This document shows, in pieces, positions 19,066 to 27,858 of a stretch of 64,000 nt of DNA. This stretch comes from an uncultured Pelagibacteraceae bacterium. Lineage in GTDB: Bacteria > Pseudomonadota > Alphaproteobacteria > Pelagibacterales > AG-422-B15. Position 1 is the stretch's first letter. Each line of letters starts with the position of its first letter. The stretch is taken from contig CABZIW010000003.1 in assembly GCA_902526005.1 (NCBI GenBank), positions 92,656 through 156,655 on the forward strand. Direction: 5' to 3'. The position numbers and the translations under genes are program-made. The notes beneath the pieces are model-generated. The model worked only from the letters and a program-made list of their open reading frames with translations. It searched no databases and had not been told where the DNA came from.

Positions 19066-19661
19066 TTAGAAACAGTAATAATCTTATCTATTAATTTCTC
19101 TATATCATTATCGTTATTTGCTAGAAATGACTGAAACTCTTCTCTTTGTGCAATTACAAGACTGATACCTTCAATATTTAGATCAATTATTTTTATATCA
19201 CCGTCTCTATTAATCAGTCTCCACTTTAAATTTATTTTTAAAGTATCAGTTCCTTCTCGTACAATATTACTTTCAACAATTACGTATTTTCCTGCAGCTT
19301 CAGACCCAACAATTTGAACTTGCTCTCCAGAGTACTGATCAAGCTTATTTGCATAGGAGTTGATAAAATAATCTTTAAATGCAATCAAATATCTTTCTTT
19401 TTGTTCATCTGTTGAATTTTTCCAAGTTTTAGAGAGCACGAATTTTGAAATTAAATTTAGGTCAATTGCGTTCATTACAACGTTGGTGAAACGAGACGTT
19501 TTATCATTTTCGCTAATACTCTCGTCACTTAAAATCTCAATCGCTTTGTCTGCAAAGTTTGAAACAAACTCCTCTTCTTGAGCGAACTGTGAGCTTTGGG
19601 CGTAAGCCGCGAAAGAAAGCAAAAAAATTAAAATCCAGCTATAATTTTTTATTTTAATCAT
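19062..19661 (-). CDS. mlaC: Phospholipid-binding protein MlaC (Ttg2D family)
   Basis: Periplasmic carrier that shuttles phospholipids between the outer-membrane MlaA complex and the inner-membrane MlaFEDB transporter. About 199 residues: signal peptide MIKIKNYSWILIFLLSFAAYAQ and the MlaC/Ttg2D domain with segments FTNVVMNAIDLNLISKFVL and YLIAFKDYFINSYANKLDQY. I chose the ATG at 19661; an in-frame TTG at 19673 would add four residues. It overlaps the end of mlaA by 8 bp, so the pair is one unit. The inner-membrane ABC genes are not in this window. Confidence 0.93.
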   Translation of the reverse strand: MIKIKNYSWILIFLLSFAAYAQSSQFAQEEEFVSNFADKAIEILSDESISENDKTSRFTNVVMNAIDLNLISKFVLSKTWKNSTDEQKERYLIAFKDYFINSYANKLDQYSGEQVQIVGSEAAGKYVIVESNIVREGTDTLKINLKWRLINRDGDIKIIDLNIEGISLVIAQREEFQSFLANNDNDIEKLIDKIITVSN

Positions 19662-20475
19662 AAATAATCTCAATATCTGGTCCTACATAACTTTCATCGA
19701 TATCAAAGTCATCAAAAATATCATTTTCTTGATCTTGCGTATTGCTTTCTAAGTTATTTGAGGCCTGACTTTCTCTTCCTTGCGAATAAAAGCTTCTTAC
19801 TGCTGCATAGTAATCAATTGAATTGTTTTGTAGATCATCAAGAATTTCTATGTTTTGAGATCTAAAATCAAGTGCGCCAGTGCCCATTCTGTAAGTTCTT
19901 AGAGAGTCAGGAGCGGACCCACCTCCCACTTGATACATTGGATCCAATAGTGATGTTGATAGCATGCCTGCAAAGTCTCTTGGTGTGGAAGGTCCTAAGA
20001 AAGGTAAAACTAAGTATGGACCAGACTCAACACCCCATACACTTAAAGTCTGTCCAAAGTCTTCGTTTTCAGATACAAGACCCATACTTGCTGCTGGGTC
20101 AAAGAAACCGAGTATTCCAACAGTTGAGTTAATAATAAATCGAGATGTTGATACTCCGGCTTTTCTTAACTCGCCTTGCAATACATTATTCACAGCCGTG
20201 ATTGGCATACCTAAATTATTTAATGAGTATGTAACTCTGTTTCGAACAAATTCTGGAACAATGGCTCTGTACGTAACAGCAATTGGCCTTAAGATAAGCT
20301 TATCAAAAATAATATTAAATTGAAAAACCACACGATTTACTTTTTCAAGTGGGTCATTAACGCTAACTATTTCAGTTTCAGAATTGTTATAGTTCACTGC
20401 GGCTTCTTTTGAAGCACATCCTTGCAACACAAGAACAGAACTTAGAAATAAAACTATTAATATTCTATATTTCAT
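19654..20475 (-). CDS. mlaA: Outer-membrane lipoprotein MlaA (VacJ)
   Basis: Removes misplaced phospholipids from the outer leaflet of the outer membrane and passes them to MlaC. 273 residues: lipoprotein signal peptide with lipobox LQGC (Cys about 20), then the MlaA domain: NDPLEKVNRVVFQFN, FINSTVGILGFFDPAA, EDFGQTLSVWGVESGPYLVLPFLGPSTPRD. A C-terminal acidic tail (QDQENDIFDDFDIDESY) extends beyond the domain. mlaC follows with an 8-bp overlap. Upstream is the EamA gene in the opposite direction, 94 bp away. Confidence 0.95.
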   Translation of the reverse strand: MKYRILIVLFLSSVLVLQGCASKEAAVNYNNSETEIVSVNDPLEKVNRVVFQFNIIFDKLILRPIAVTYRAIVPEFVRNRVTYSLNNLGMPITAVNNVLQGELRKAGVSTSRFIINSTVGILGFFDPAASMGLVSENEDFGQTLSVWGVESGPYLVLPFLGPSTPRDFAGMLSTSLLDPMYQVGGGSAPDSLRTYRMGTGALDFRSQNIEILDDLQNNSIDYYAAVRSFYSQGRESQASNNLESNTQDQENDIFDDFDIDESYVGPDIEIIYD

Positions 20476-20569
20476 TGAAATAATGCTATTCTATATGAAT
20501 TTTCTAATCAAATTAATATTTTAGTGTAATCGTATTATAAATAGAAAATGATGCAGAAATGAGCCAGTA

Positions 20570-21469
20570 TTGAGAACAATAGACATATTCATTGTATTAT
20601 CCATTAATCTAGCGTGGGGACTGGCATTTATTTCTGCAAAAATCGGTGTAAATGAATTTCCACCATTTTTATTTACGACAATGAGATTTTTAATCATTGC
20701 AGTTTTACTCATTCCCTTTTTGAAAATTCACCGCGGCCAAATGACTAATATTTTAATTATTTCTATATTGGGAGGAGGCATTCATTTTGCGTTTTTCTAT
20801 CTTGCTCTCGATAATTCTCAATTTATTTCCTCTGTTGCTGTGGTTCTTCAACTAGGTGTACCATTTGCAACTATATTATCCGTTATATTTTTAGGTGAGG
20901 TGATTAAGTGGAGGCGTATTCTTGGAATAGCACTTGCATTTGGGGGAGTTATTATTTTGATTTTTGAGCCTACAATATTTTCTGATCTCGGTGGTGTTTA
21001 TTATGCATTATTAGCAGCTTTATCTATTGCTATCAGCCTTCTTTTTATGAAGAAGTTAAAAGATGTTAAAGTGTTTGATCTACAAGCTTGGATTGCTTTT
21101 ATAAGCTTTTTATTCTTGGCAACGATTTCATTTTTAGTTGAGGAAAATCAATTAGACTTAATTTTAAATGCATCCATAATTGGTTGGGGAGCTATATTGT
21201 TTACTGCATTTGCCGCAACTGCTATCGGCCATGCAGGTTTTTATTACTTAATAACAAAATATGAATTATCAAAAATTACACCTTTAACCCTTCTTGCTCC
21301 GGTACTTGCAATAATAAATGCATTGATCATTTCTTATTTTTCTCTTTATGAGGGATTTAATGAAGTGCTCACATTTAAAATTATCTTTGGTGCAACCATG
21401 TCATTCACGGGAGTTGCTATTGTAATGATGAGAGAACCAGAAGAGGAAAAAGTATCAAGTTCACCATGA
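20570..21469 (+). CDS. EamA-family (DMT superfamily) transporter
   Basis: A 299-residue inner-membrane protein with ten hydrophobic segments arranged as two EamA repeats. The first begins FIVLSINLAWGLAFISAKIG, with PPFLFTTMRF in helix 2, and the second includes GGVYYALLAALSIAISLLF. The start appears to be TTG at 20570, because the first helix begins immediately and no ATG lies in frame upstream. Members export amino acids and other metabolites; the substrate is not predictable. Its stop overlaps the amidase start (ATGA). Confidence 0.9.
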   Translation: MRTIDIFIVLSINLAWGLAFISAKIGVNEFPPFLFTTMRFLIIAVLLIPFLKIHRGQMTNILIISILGGGIHFAFFYLALDNSQFISSVAVVLQLGVPFATILSVIFLGEVIKWRRILGIALAFGGVIILIFEPTIFSDLGGVYYALLAALSIAISLLFMKKLKDVKVFDLQAWIAFISFLFLATISFLVEENQLDLILNASIIGWGAILFTAFAATAIGHAGFYYLITKYELSKITPLTLLAPVLAIINALIISYFSLYEGFNEVLTFKIIFGATMSFTGVAIVMMREPEEEKVSSSP

Positions 21470-22182
21470 AAATTGAATATCTAAAATCCCCAAATTTTGA
21501 ACAAGTAAAAAGAAGAAATATTAAATATATAATCATACATTATACAGGAATGAAAACAGCGCAGGACTCAATTAAAAGACTTAGATCAAAAAAACATAAA
21601 GTGAGCTCACATTATTTTATTAATGAAAGAGGAAAAATTACCCAACTCGTGAATGATAAAGATATTGCTTGGCACGCAGGTATATCTAGTTGGAAAAAAG
21701 ATAGAAATTTAAACTCAAAGTCTATAGGCATAGAGTTACAAAATAAAGGTAAAGAATTTGGATATCACAAATTCAAGTTATCTCAAATAAAATCACTTAT
21801 ATCATTAATCGAAAGTCTAAAGACAAAGTACAAAATAAAAAAAAGTAATATTTTGGGCCACTCAGATATTGCTCCGCTGCGAAAGATAGATCCAGGATAT
21901 TTATTCCCTTGGCATAGGTTGGCTGCAAAAGGCTTAGTAATTCTACCAAAGAAAAATAATTCAAAAACGCCGCTCAGAGCTTCAGAGATTAAATCTTTAC
22001 AACAATTACTAAGAGATTTTGGCTATAAAATTTCTTTATCGAGTTTAATGGATAAAGAAACACTTCAAGTTATTTACGCTTTTGAAAGTCACTATTGCCC
22101 CGAAGAGTTAAAGGATTTTACAGTTAAGCGCAAATTGTTGGGATATCTGAGAGAACTTATATCTCTTCAAAGAGAGGCTTGA
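21466..22182 (+). CDS. N-acetylmuramoyl-L-alanine amidase, AmiD-like (amidase_2)
   Basis: Cleaves the amide bond between muramic acid and the stem peptide, probably in cell-wall turnover and recycling. 238 residues: zinc ligands are His in IIIHYTG, His in LGHSDIAP and Asp in KIDPGYLFPW, characteristic of amidase_2; a C-terminal peptidoglycan-binding-like segment (SEIKSLQQLLRDFGY) follows. No signal peptide is seen, so it may act in the cytoplasm like AmpD, or be exported another way. It overlaps the transporter gene by ATGA and lies just before rnpB. Confidence 0.92.
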   Translation: MKIEYLKSPNFEQVKRRNIKYIIIHYTGMKTAQDSIKRLRSKKHKVSSHYFINERGKITQLVNDKDIAWHAGISSWKKDRNLNSKSIGIELQNKGKEFGYHKFKLSQIKSLISLIESLKTKYKIKKSNILGHSDIAPLRKIDPGYLFPWHRLAAKGLVILPKKNNSKTPLRASEIKSLQQLLRDFGYKISLSSLMDKETLQVIYAFESHYCPEELKDFTVKRKLLGYLRELISLQREA

Positions 22183-22213
22183 CCAATATCTTTTAAGAGG
22201 ATAAACCCTTTCA

Positions 22214-22570
22214 GCCAGATAATTGGATAACTGCTTGGCTTGATCAAGAGGAAAGTCCGGGCTCCACAAGGCAACAGTGCCGGGTAATACCCGGCGGAGG
22301 CAACTCTAGGGAAAGTGCCGCAGAAAATAGACCGCCCTAATTGAAATTTTAAGGGTAAGGGTGAAAAGGTGAGGTAAGAGCTCACCGCTTTTTTGGTAAC
22401 AAAAAAGGCATGGTAAACCCCACTGGGAGCAAGATCAAATAGGGTTACATTGGCTTGTCTTGGCTGTGACCGGGTTGATCGCACGACTCAATTGGTAACA
22501 ATTGAGCTAGATGAATAGTTATCGGTTTTTTGTAAAAAAATCACAGAACCCGGCTTATAAATTATCTGGC
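22214..22570 (+). ncRNA. rnpB: RNase P RNA (class A)
   Basis: Ribozyme that matures tRNA 5' ends. The boundaries come from helix P1: GCCAGATAATT (22214-22224) pairs exactly with AATTATCTGGC (22560-22570). Conserved blocks are in place: GAGGAAAGTCCGGGCTC (CR I region) near 22250, the GGGTAAGGGTGAAAAGG region near 22350, a purine-rich stretch GGTAAACCCCACTGGGAGCAAG near 22410 broken over several helices, and CAGAACCCGGCTTAT near 22542 (CR V). About 357 nt, normal size. The rest of the segment up to mraZ contains the repeats described at 22674. Confidence 0.97.
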
Positions 22571-22673
22571 AAAATTTCTCTATTATTTTCAATAGTTTAT
22601 AAATATAGGCTAATGTATAATATTAGTTAAATAATTGATTATAAAAGAAATATCATAAATAGGTATAGACATT

Positions 22674-22718
22674 ACCCATATAATCCCATACTATCCCAAG
22701 TAATCCCAATTTAACCCA
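22674..22718 (-). promoter_or_regulatory. Five MraZ-box-like repeats with 10-bp period
   Basis: CCCA occurs at 22675, 22685, 22695, 22705 and 22715, exactly 10 bp apart. The middle three units read ATCCCA; the outer two ACCCA/TACCCA. Read on the minus strand this is TGGGW-N5 repeated five times. MraZ of other bacteria binds direct repeats TGGGN spaced by 5 bp upstream of its own gene, so these are very probably the operator for MraZ autoregulation, here 49 bp before the mraZ start and about 526 bp before ftsZ. The spacing of one helical turn fits a ring-shaped oligomer. Confidence 0.85.
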
Positions 22719-22766
22719 AATGAGGTAATTTTGTTGATTATTTTAATAACTAACTTTTTTTTAAAA

Positions 22767-23219
22767 ATGGCATTGTTTCTATCTACATACATCAATCGCA
22801 TTGACAAAAAAGGTCGTGTTTCTGTTCCATCTTCTTTTAGAAGTGTTTTAGAACAAAACGGATTGAAGGGTATGATTTGTTATCCTTCACCGACTCTGAA
22901 GTCAATTGAAGGATGTACTGCTAATAGAATGCAAAAGATTAGTGATGCGATAGAAGCATCCGGTCCCTTCAGTGAGGAAAGAAATACTTTTTCAACTTCT
23001 ATTTTTGCTGACAGTCATCAAATTCATTTTGATCAAGAAGGCAGAGTCATCATACCTGATGGATTAATCTCTATTGCAGGTATTATTGACCAAGTTTCTT
23101 TCGTAGGCATGGGTGAAACATTCCAAATGTGGAATCCTGATACTTATGATTCCTTCAAAAAAGAAAAAAGTGATAATGCAAAAAATAATTTAGCAAATCT
23201 CAAATGGAAAAATGAATAA
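22767..23219 (+). CDS. mraZ: Transcriptional regulator / division protein MraZ
   Basis: DNA-binding AbrB-fold protein that represses its own dcw promoter. 150 residues with two MraZ domains: the first begins MALFLSTYINRIDKKGRVSVPSSFR, quoted here in parts as ALFLSTYINRIDKKGRVSVP, the second around HQIHFDQEGRVIIPDGL. I chose the ATG at 22767 because family members start with this MALFLST-like sequence; an earlier in-frame TTG at 22731 adds a hydrophobic stretch not seen in the family. The 10-bp repeat array just upstream is its likely target. The next gene is ftsZ, 25 bp away, rather than the usual rsmH. Confidence 0.95.
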   Translation: MALFLSTYINRIDKKGRVSVPSSFRSVLEQNGLKGMICYPSPTLKSIEGCTANRMQKISDAIEASGPFSEERNTFSTSIFADSHQIHFDQEGRVIIPDGLISIAGIIDQVSFVGMGETFQMWNPDTYDSFKKEKSDNAKNNLANLKWKNE

Positions 23220-23244
23220 CTAATGAAAATAGGAGGATAATTTC

Positions 23245-24816
23245 ATGGTTTTAAATTTAAGTGTTCCAGAACTAAAAGAGCTTAAACCAAAGATAACTGT
23301 ATTTGGAGTCGGTGGTGCAGGCGGTAATGCAATTAACAATATGATTCAGTCCGGATTATCAGGAGTTGAATTTGTTGCAGCCAATACAGATGCACAAGCT
23401 CTGTCTAAATCGTTAAGTGACTCAAAAATGCAATTGGGTGTTCAGGTTACTAAGGGATTGGGAGCTGGTTCTCATCCTGATATCGGTAAATCCTCAGCCG
23501 ATGAAACTAAACACGAAATAATGGAAAGACTTGAAGGTACAAACATGCTTTTCATTACCGCTGGTATGGGTGGCGGTACTGGTACAGGCGCTGCTCCAGT
23601 GATAGCGCGTGTTGCTAGAGAATTGGGCATACTTACTGTAGCAGTTGTTACTAAACCATTTCAATTCGAAGGTGCTGGAAGAATGAGAATTGCTGAGCAA
23701 GGGCTAAAAGAGTTAGAGCATTTAGTAGATACAACAATTGTTATTCCAAACCAAAATTTATTTAAAGTTGCTGATGAGAAAACAACATTTGCCGATGCAT
23801 TTTCAATGGCGGATGATGTTTTGCATGCAGGAGTAAGAAGTATTACCGATTTGATGGTCGTACCGGGATTAATCAACTTAGACTTTGCTGATGTAAAGAC
23901 AATCATGAATAATATGGGACGCGCAATGATGGGCACAGGTGAAGCGTCTGGTGACAATAGAGCGATAGAATGTGCTCACAATGCAGTTACAAATCCATTG
24001 CTTGATGACTACTCTTTGGACGGAGCCAAAGGATTATTGATCAACATAACTGGTGGAACTGACTTAACATTGCATGAGGTTGATAAAATTACAAATGAGA
24101 TAAGAGAACAAGTCCACCCTGATGCAGATGTAATTGTTGGATCAATCTTTGACGAAAATCTTGAGGGTAAAGCTAGAGTTTCTGTTGTTGCAACTGGGTT
24201 AGAACCTCATGACAAGCCATCAAAGAGAATAATTGATTTACAAATAGATAATAGTTCAACAGTTTCATCAATTCCAGCAGCTCAAGTGAATGGAACAGGA
24301 TCTATTCATGCTTCAGCTAATCAAGAAGATGAAATCCACAAAAATTCTGATCCATATATGTACATGGATAGCTCAGATGAAAAGGATTTAGGTTCAATGA
24401 ATGATGAAACAACAATTGTTGAAGAGGAAACTTCTGAACCAGAAATGATTGCTGAGCCTGTAGTTGAACCAGAGCCAATCGAAGAACTAGAAATGGAAGT
24501 TGCTGAAGAAGAGGTAATTGCTGAGCCAGAAATGGAATCAGACCCAGTTTCTGAACCAGAAATGATTGCTGAGCCTGTAGTTGAACCAGAACCAATCGAA
24601 GAGGCAGTAATGGAGCAGGAAGAGTCTTCTCAAAGTATTATGGATTTAATACACGCAAATAGGGAAAATTCAGATAGCGATTCGCCTGACTTATTTAGTG
24701 ACCAAAACGTGCATCAACTGGATGAAACACATAATTCTATTGAAGCTGATGAAGAATTAGAAACCGATCAAGATTTACTTGAAATTCCATCTTTCTTGAG
24801 AAGACAGAGTAAATGA
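23245..24816 (+). CDS. ftsZ: Cell division GTPase FtsZ, relocated next to mraZ
   Basis: Tubulin-like GTPase that forms the Z ring. 523 residues. GTPase domain about 14-320: [14 protein letters not shown], tubulin signature [13 protein letters not shown], and the T7 catalytic loop NLDFADV are all intact. A long acidic linker (about 325-505) contains a 39-residue-offset duplication (24433-24603). The end, [14 protein letters not shown], is the conserved C-terminal peptide that binds FtsA and other membrane anchors. The start has a strong AGGAGG site. The position between mraZ and rsmH is unusual; the standard place is between ftsA and lpxC. Overlaps rsmH by ATGA. Confidence 0.98.
   Translation: MVLNLSVPELKELKPKITVFGVGGAGGNAINNMIQSGLSGVEFVAANTDAQALSKSLSDSKMQLGVQVTKGLGAGSHPDIGKSSADETKHEIMERLEGTNMLFITAGMGGGTGTGAAPVIARVARELGILTVAVVTKPFQFEGAGRMRIAEQGLKELEHLVDTTIVIPNQNLFKVADEKTTFADAFSMADDVLHAGVRSITDLMVVPGLINLDFADVKTIMNNMGRAMMGTGEASGDNRAIECAHNAVTNPLLDDYSLDGAKGLLINITGGTDLTLHEVDKITNEIREQVHPDADVIVGSIFDENLEGKARVSVVATGLEPHDKPSKRIIDLQIDNSSTVSSIPAAQVNGTGSIHASANQEDEIHKNSDPYMYMDSSDEKDLGSMNDETTIVEEETSEPEMIAEPVVEPEPIEELEMEVAEEEVIAEPEMESDPVSEPEMIAEPVVEPEPIEEAVMEQEESSQSIMDLIHANRENSDSDSPDLFSDQNVHQLDETHNSIEADEELETDQDLLEIPSFLRRQSK
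24433..24603 (+). repeat. Direct repeat in the ftsZ linker (2 x 54 bp)
   Basis: 54 bp at 24433-24486 recur at 24550-24603 with two mismatches by my count, offset 117 bp (39 codons). Each copy encodes [18 protein letters not shown]. The high DNA identity shows a recent in-frame duplication within the disordered acidic linker; a weaker EPEM-like motif lies between the copies. Confidence 0.9.
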
Positions 24817-25733
24817 CAAATAAAGAACTTGGCCACAGGCCAGTTCTTATTGAAGAGGTTATTGAACAATTAGGGCCAAAAGACAATGAAACATACATCG
24901 ATGCAACATTTGGATACGGGGGATATACAGAGAGAATCCTTCAAAGCTGTGAATGTAAAGTCATTGCAATCGACAGAGATCCAACAGTCAAAAAACAAGC
25001 TGAAAGATTTAAAAAAAAATTCGGCAGTCGGTTTTCTTTTGTACATTCTAAATTTAGTCAGATTGATAAAATTTTCAAAGAAACAAAAGAAAAAGAAATT
25101 AACGGTTTCGTATTTGATATAGGAGTTTCATCAATGCAACTAGATGATGCAAATAGAGGGTTTTCATTCATGCAAGATGGCCCCCTAGATATGAGAATGA
25201 GTCAGGATGGCCAAACAGCTTCAGACTTAATAAATAAAAAGGACAAAGATGAGCTTGCTGATATCATCTATCATTACGGAGATGAGAGAAATTCAAGAAA
25301 AATTGCAAGAAACATAGAGAAGAACAGAACTCAAAAAAAAATTGAGAGTACGATTGAGCTTGCAGAAATAATTAAAAAATCGTTTCCTTCAAAATATTAC
25401 AAAAAACACCCTGCAACGAAAACATTCCAGGCTATTAGAATTTTTATTAATAATGAAATACAAGAGCTTCATGCTGGTCTCAACCAAGCTTTTAATTTAC
25501 TAAGAGCGAATGGGAAGATATGCGTGGTCACATTCCATTCAATTGAGGACAGGTTGGTAAAGAATTTTACAAATAAAGTTTGTTTAAGAAATAAAAAGAC
25601 CAAATTAATAAAACCATCATCCAAGGAAATATTAAGTAACCCAAGATCTCGTTCGGCAAAGCTTAGAGTCATTAAGCGTGAGCGATTAAACTTTAATTAT
25701 ATTCCGATATCTGAGTTAGGATTTGAATTATGA
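24813..25733 (+). CDS. rsmH: 16S rRNA (cytosine-1402-N4)-methyltransferase
   Basis: Methylates N4 of C1402 in 16S rRNA. 306 residues: [13 protein letters not shown] near the start, SAM motif [17 protein letters not shown] (about 28-43), [18 protein letters not shown], the segment MRMSQ, and a C-terminal [12 protein letters not shown] with [11 protein letters not shown] at the end. The order rsmH-ftsL-ftsI-murE is canonical. Starts overlap by ATGA with ftsZ before it and ftsL after it. Confidence 0.97.
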   Translation: MTNKELGHRPVLIEEVIEQLGPKDNETYIDATFGYGGYTERILQSCECKVIAIDRDPTVKKQAERFKKKFGSRFSFVHSKFSQIDKIFKETKEKEINGFVFDIGVSSMQLDDANRGFSFMQDGPLDMRMSQDGQTASDLINKKDKDELADIIYHYGDERNSRKIARNIEKNRTQKKIESTIELAEIIKKSFPSKYYKKHPATKTFQAIRIFINNEIQELHAGLNQAFNLLRANGKICVVTFHSIEDRLVKNFTNKVCLRNKKTKLIKPSSKEILSNPRSRSAKLRVIKRERLNFNYIPISELGFEL

Positions 25734-26074
25734 TAAGTGCTTTCTTTAAAATATTGTCCGTTGCTATTTTGTTAACCGGATTACTTGCAATTATGGTTAT
25801 AAAAAACATTTCAGCCGAAAAGCAAAAGTATATTAATGAACTTGAATTAACACTTCGAGAAGAACAAAAGATAAATGAGCTTTATAAAATTGAGTGGGAC
25901 CATTTAGTCTCGCCAATGAATATTAAAAAAATTTCAGAAATGATTATTACTAATGATTACGAGAAGTATTTTGTTGTATTAGATAATGAAGATATTGAAG
26001 AAAATAATGAATTATTTAATGATGTTATTGAAGTTTATGAAACATCAACAATTAATCAAAATTTGGCAAGGTAA
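25730..26074 (+). CDS. ftsL: Cell division protein FtsL
   Basis: Bitopic septal protein that complexes with FtsQ and FtsB and activates FtsWI. 114 residues: an N-terminal transmembrane helix (about 6-24, ILSVAILLTGLLAIMVI) followed by a coiled coil (SAEKQKYINELELTLREEQ) and the segment YKIEWDHLVSPMNIKKI that resembles the alphaproteobacterial FtsL end. Sequence is weakly conserved in general, so the name relies on topology and position between rsmH and ftsI. Confidence 0.88.
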   Translation: MISAFFKILSVAILLTGLLAIMVIKNISAEKQKYINELELTLREEQKINELYKIEWDHLVSPMNIKKISEMIITNDYEKYFVVLDNEDIEENNELFNDVIEVYETSTINQNLAR

Positions 26075-26079
26075 ATTCC

Positions 26080-27855
26080 GTGAAAAAAAAGCGGAATACT
26101 GGCCGAAAGAAAATTGATATATATCAAAAGAGTTTTTCATTTACACACAGATACAATAAAGAAAAGTTTGCTTTTGAAAGATTAAAGTCTTTAAAGAGTA
26201 ATTTTGCTCTTAAAATAAATAATCGTTTAATATTGTCAGCGATTGTTTTTAGTAGTTTGTTTTTGGCAGTAACAATCAAGATGATAGAAATTAATTTACT
26301 TTACACCGAAAAGGGAAATTATTTTGTTGAGAATGTTGAGACAAAAAGGGGAAATATTCTAGATAGGAATAATACCTCTCTTACAGCAAATTTATTAACA
26401 TCCCATATATCTGTAAATCCAAAAGCTGTGTACGATAAGAAAAAATTTATTAGTAAAGTCTCAGCAATAAATAATAGGTTTTCCGCAAATGATCTTGATA
26501 AATTGGTATCTGAAAAAAAATTCTTCTGGCTTGATCGAAATGTTGAACCCTTAGAATTACAAAAGTATATAGATTTAGGTGAAACTGGAATTGAATTCAG
26601 AGATGCTTATAAAAGAAAATATCTTCACAGTGAACTTTTTAGTCATTTAGTTGGAAAAGTTGACATTGATAATACAGGCGTATCTGGACTAGAAAAATCT
26701 TTTAATAAGTTTCTTCAAAATGAAGAAAATAATGATTTGATATTATCTTTAGATACAAGAATACAACACATTGTTCGCGATGAAATACTAGCTGCTATGA
26801 AACTATATAAAGCAACTGGTGGCTCAGGACTCATAATGAATGTCAATAATGGAGAAATTCTTGCCATGACATCACTTCCAGATTTTGATCCCAATACTAA
26901 AAATGCGAATGACAATGATAAGTTCAACAAAAACACATTAGGCGTATATGAGTTTGGTTCAGTGATGAAAATATTTACTGCAGCAATGGGAATTGAGGAA
27001 AAAATTTTTCAGCTAAATACAAAGTACGAGATTGAAAATCATATTTATATTGGAAAGCACCGTGTAGAGGATGTTCACAGGCCTTGTGAGATAAAAATGT
27101 GTTCTGTTGAAGAAATATTTGTTGAGTCATCAAATATTGGAACGATAAAAATGATTAGAGATATTGGTAAAGAATTACAGCAAGAATATTTGTCTCAACT
27201 TGGATTACTTCGTCAAGTAAATATTGGAATACCAGAAAAAGCAATTCCAATTGTTCCTGACCCATGGAGAACAGTTAATACAGAATCAATCTCTTACGGT
27301 TATGGCCTTTCAGTATCACCATTGCATTTGGCTGTAGCTACATCAGCTGTAGTAAATGGAGGATATTTAATTAAGCCATCTCTAACAAAATTAGGAGATG
27401 ATATGCGATATGAAAATCAAATTTTTTCAGAAGAGACCAGTGAAATTATGCGTTACCTTTTAAGCCAAGTTGTTGCAAAAGGGACTGCCAAAGAAGCCTT
27501 TAATAAGGATGCTGATAAAGCATACACAGAAGATGGTAAGTTTAAATATTTAGTTGGAGGTAAGACAGGCACATCTCACAAAATCGACAAAAAATCCTAC
27601 ACAAGAGAAAAGTTAACTACTTTTATATCGGTACTACCCATACACAAGCCTAAGTATGTAGTTCTTATCTCATTAGACGACCCGAAAGGGATTAATAGGG
27701 AATATGGAGAGCCATATAATACTTGGAACTGGAGTGATGCTGGGTGGAATGCGGCAAGAGTTTCAAGACAAATTATTGATAGAGTAAGTCCTATTTTAGA
27801 CATAAAGGCAAGATACATACCTAATGAAAACATGCTCATTAATACCTCTCTTTGA
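26080..27855 (+). CDS. ftsI: Peptidoglycan transpeptidase FtsI (PBP3)
   Basis: Septal D,D-transpeptidase. 591 residues: basic cytoplasmic tail, transmembrane helix about 50-70 (ILSAIVFSSLFLAVTI), dimerisation/pedestal domain beginning at VETKRGNILDRN, and the penicillin-binding domain with the active-site SVMK (about 293), SSN (about 349) and KTGT (about 493). Starts with GTG at 26080; no better ATG is nearby and the tail is typical. FtsW lies downstream in the same operon. Confidence 0.96.
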   Translation: MKKKRNTGRKKIDIYQKSFSFTHRYNKEKFAFERLKSLKSNFALKINNRLILSAIVFSSLFLAVTIKMIEINLLYTEKGNYFVENVETKRGNILDRNNTSLTANLLTSHISVNPKAVYDKKKFISKVSAINNRFSANDLDKLVSEKKFFWLDRNVEPLELQKYIDLGETGIEFRDAYKRKYLHSELFSHLVGKVDIDNTGVSGLEKSFNKFLQNEENNDLILSLDTRIQHIVRDEILAAMKLYKATGGSGLIMNVNNGEILAMTSLPDFDPNTKNANDNDKFNKNTLGVYEFGSVMKIFTAAMGIEEKIFQLNTKYEIENHIYIGKHRVEDVHRPCEIKMCSVEEIFVESSNIGTIKMIRDIGKELQQEYLSQLGLLRQVNIGIPEKAIPIVPDPWRTVNTESISYGYGLSVSPLHLAVATSAVVNGGYLIKPSLTKLGDDMRYENQIFSEETSEIMRYLLSQVVAKGTAKEAFNKDADKAYTEDGKFKYLVGGKTGTSHKIDKKSYTREKLTTFISVLPIHKPKYVVLISLDDPKGINREYGEPYNTWNWSDAGWNAARVSRQIIDRVSPILDIKARYIPNENMLINTSL

Positions 27856-27858
27856 TAA

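Noticed and set aside
22167..22484. Minus-strand frame of 105 codons over rnpB
   Set aside because: It lies over the well-conserved RNase P RNA; the reading frame is accidental.
22731..22766. Longer mraZ starting at TTG 22731
   Set aside because: Adds a hydrophobic stretch absent from MraZ proteins; ATG 22767 gives the conserved N-terminus.
24317..24595. Minus-strand frame of 92 codons over the ftsZ linker with [19 protein letters not shown] repeats
   Set aside because: It is the antisense of the duplicated EPEMIAEP repeat, not an independent gene.
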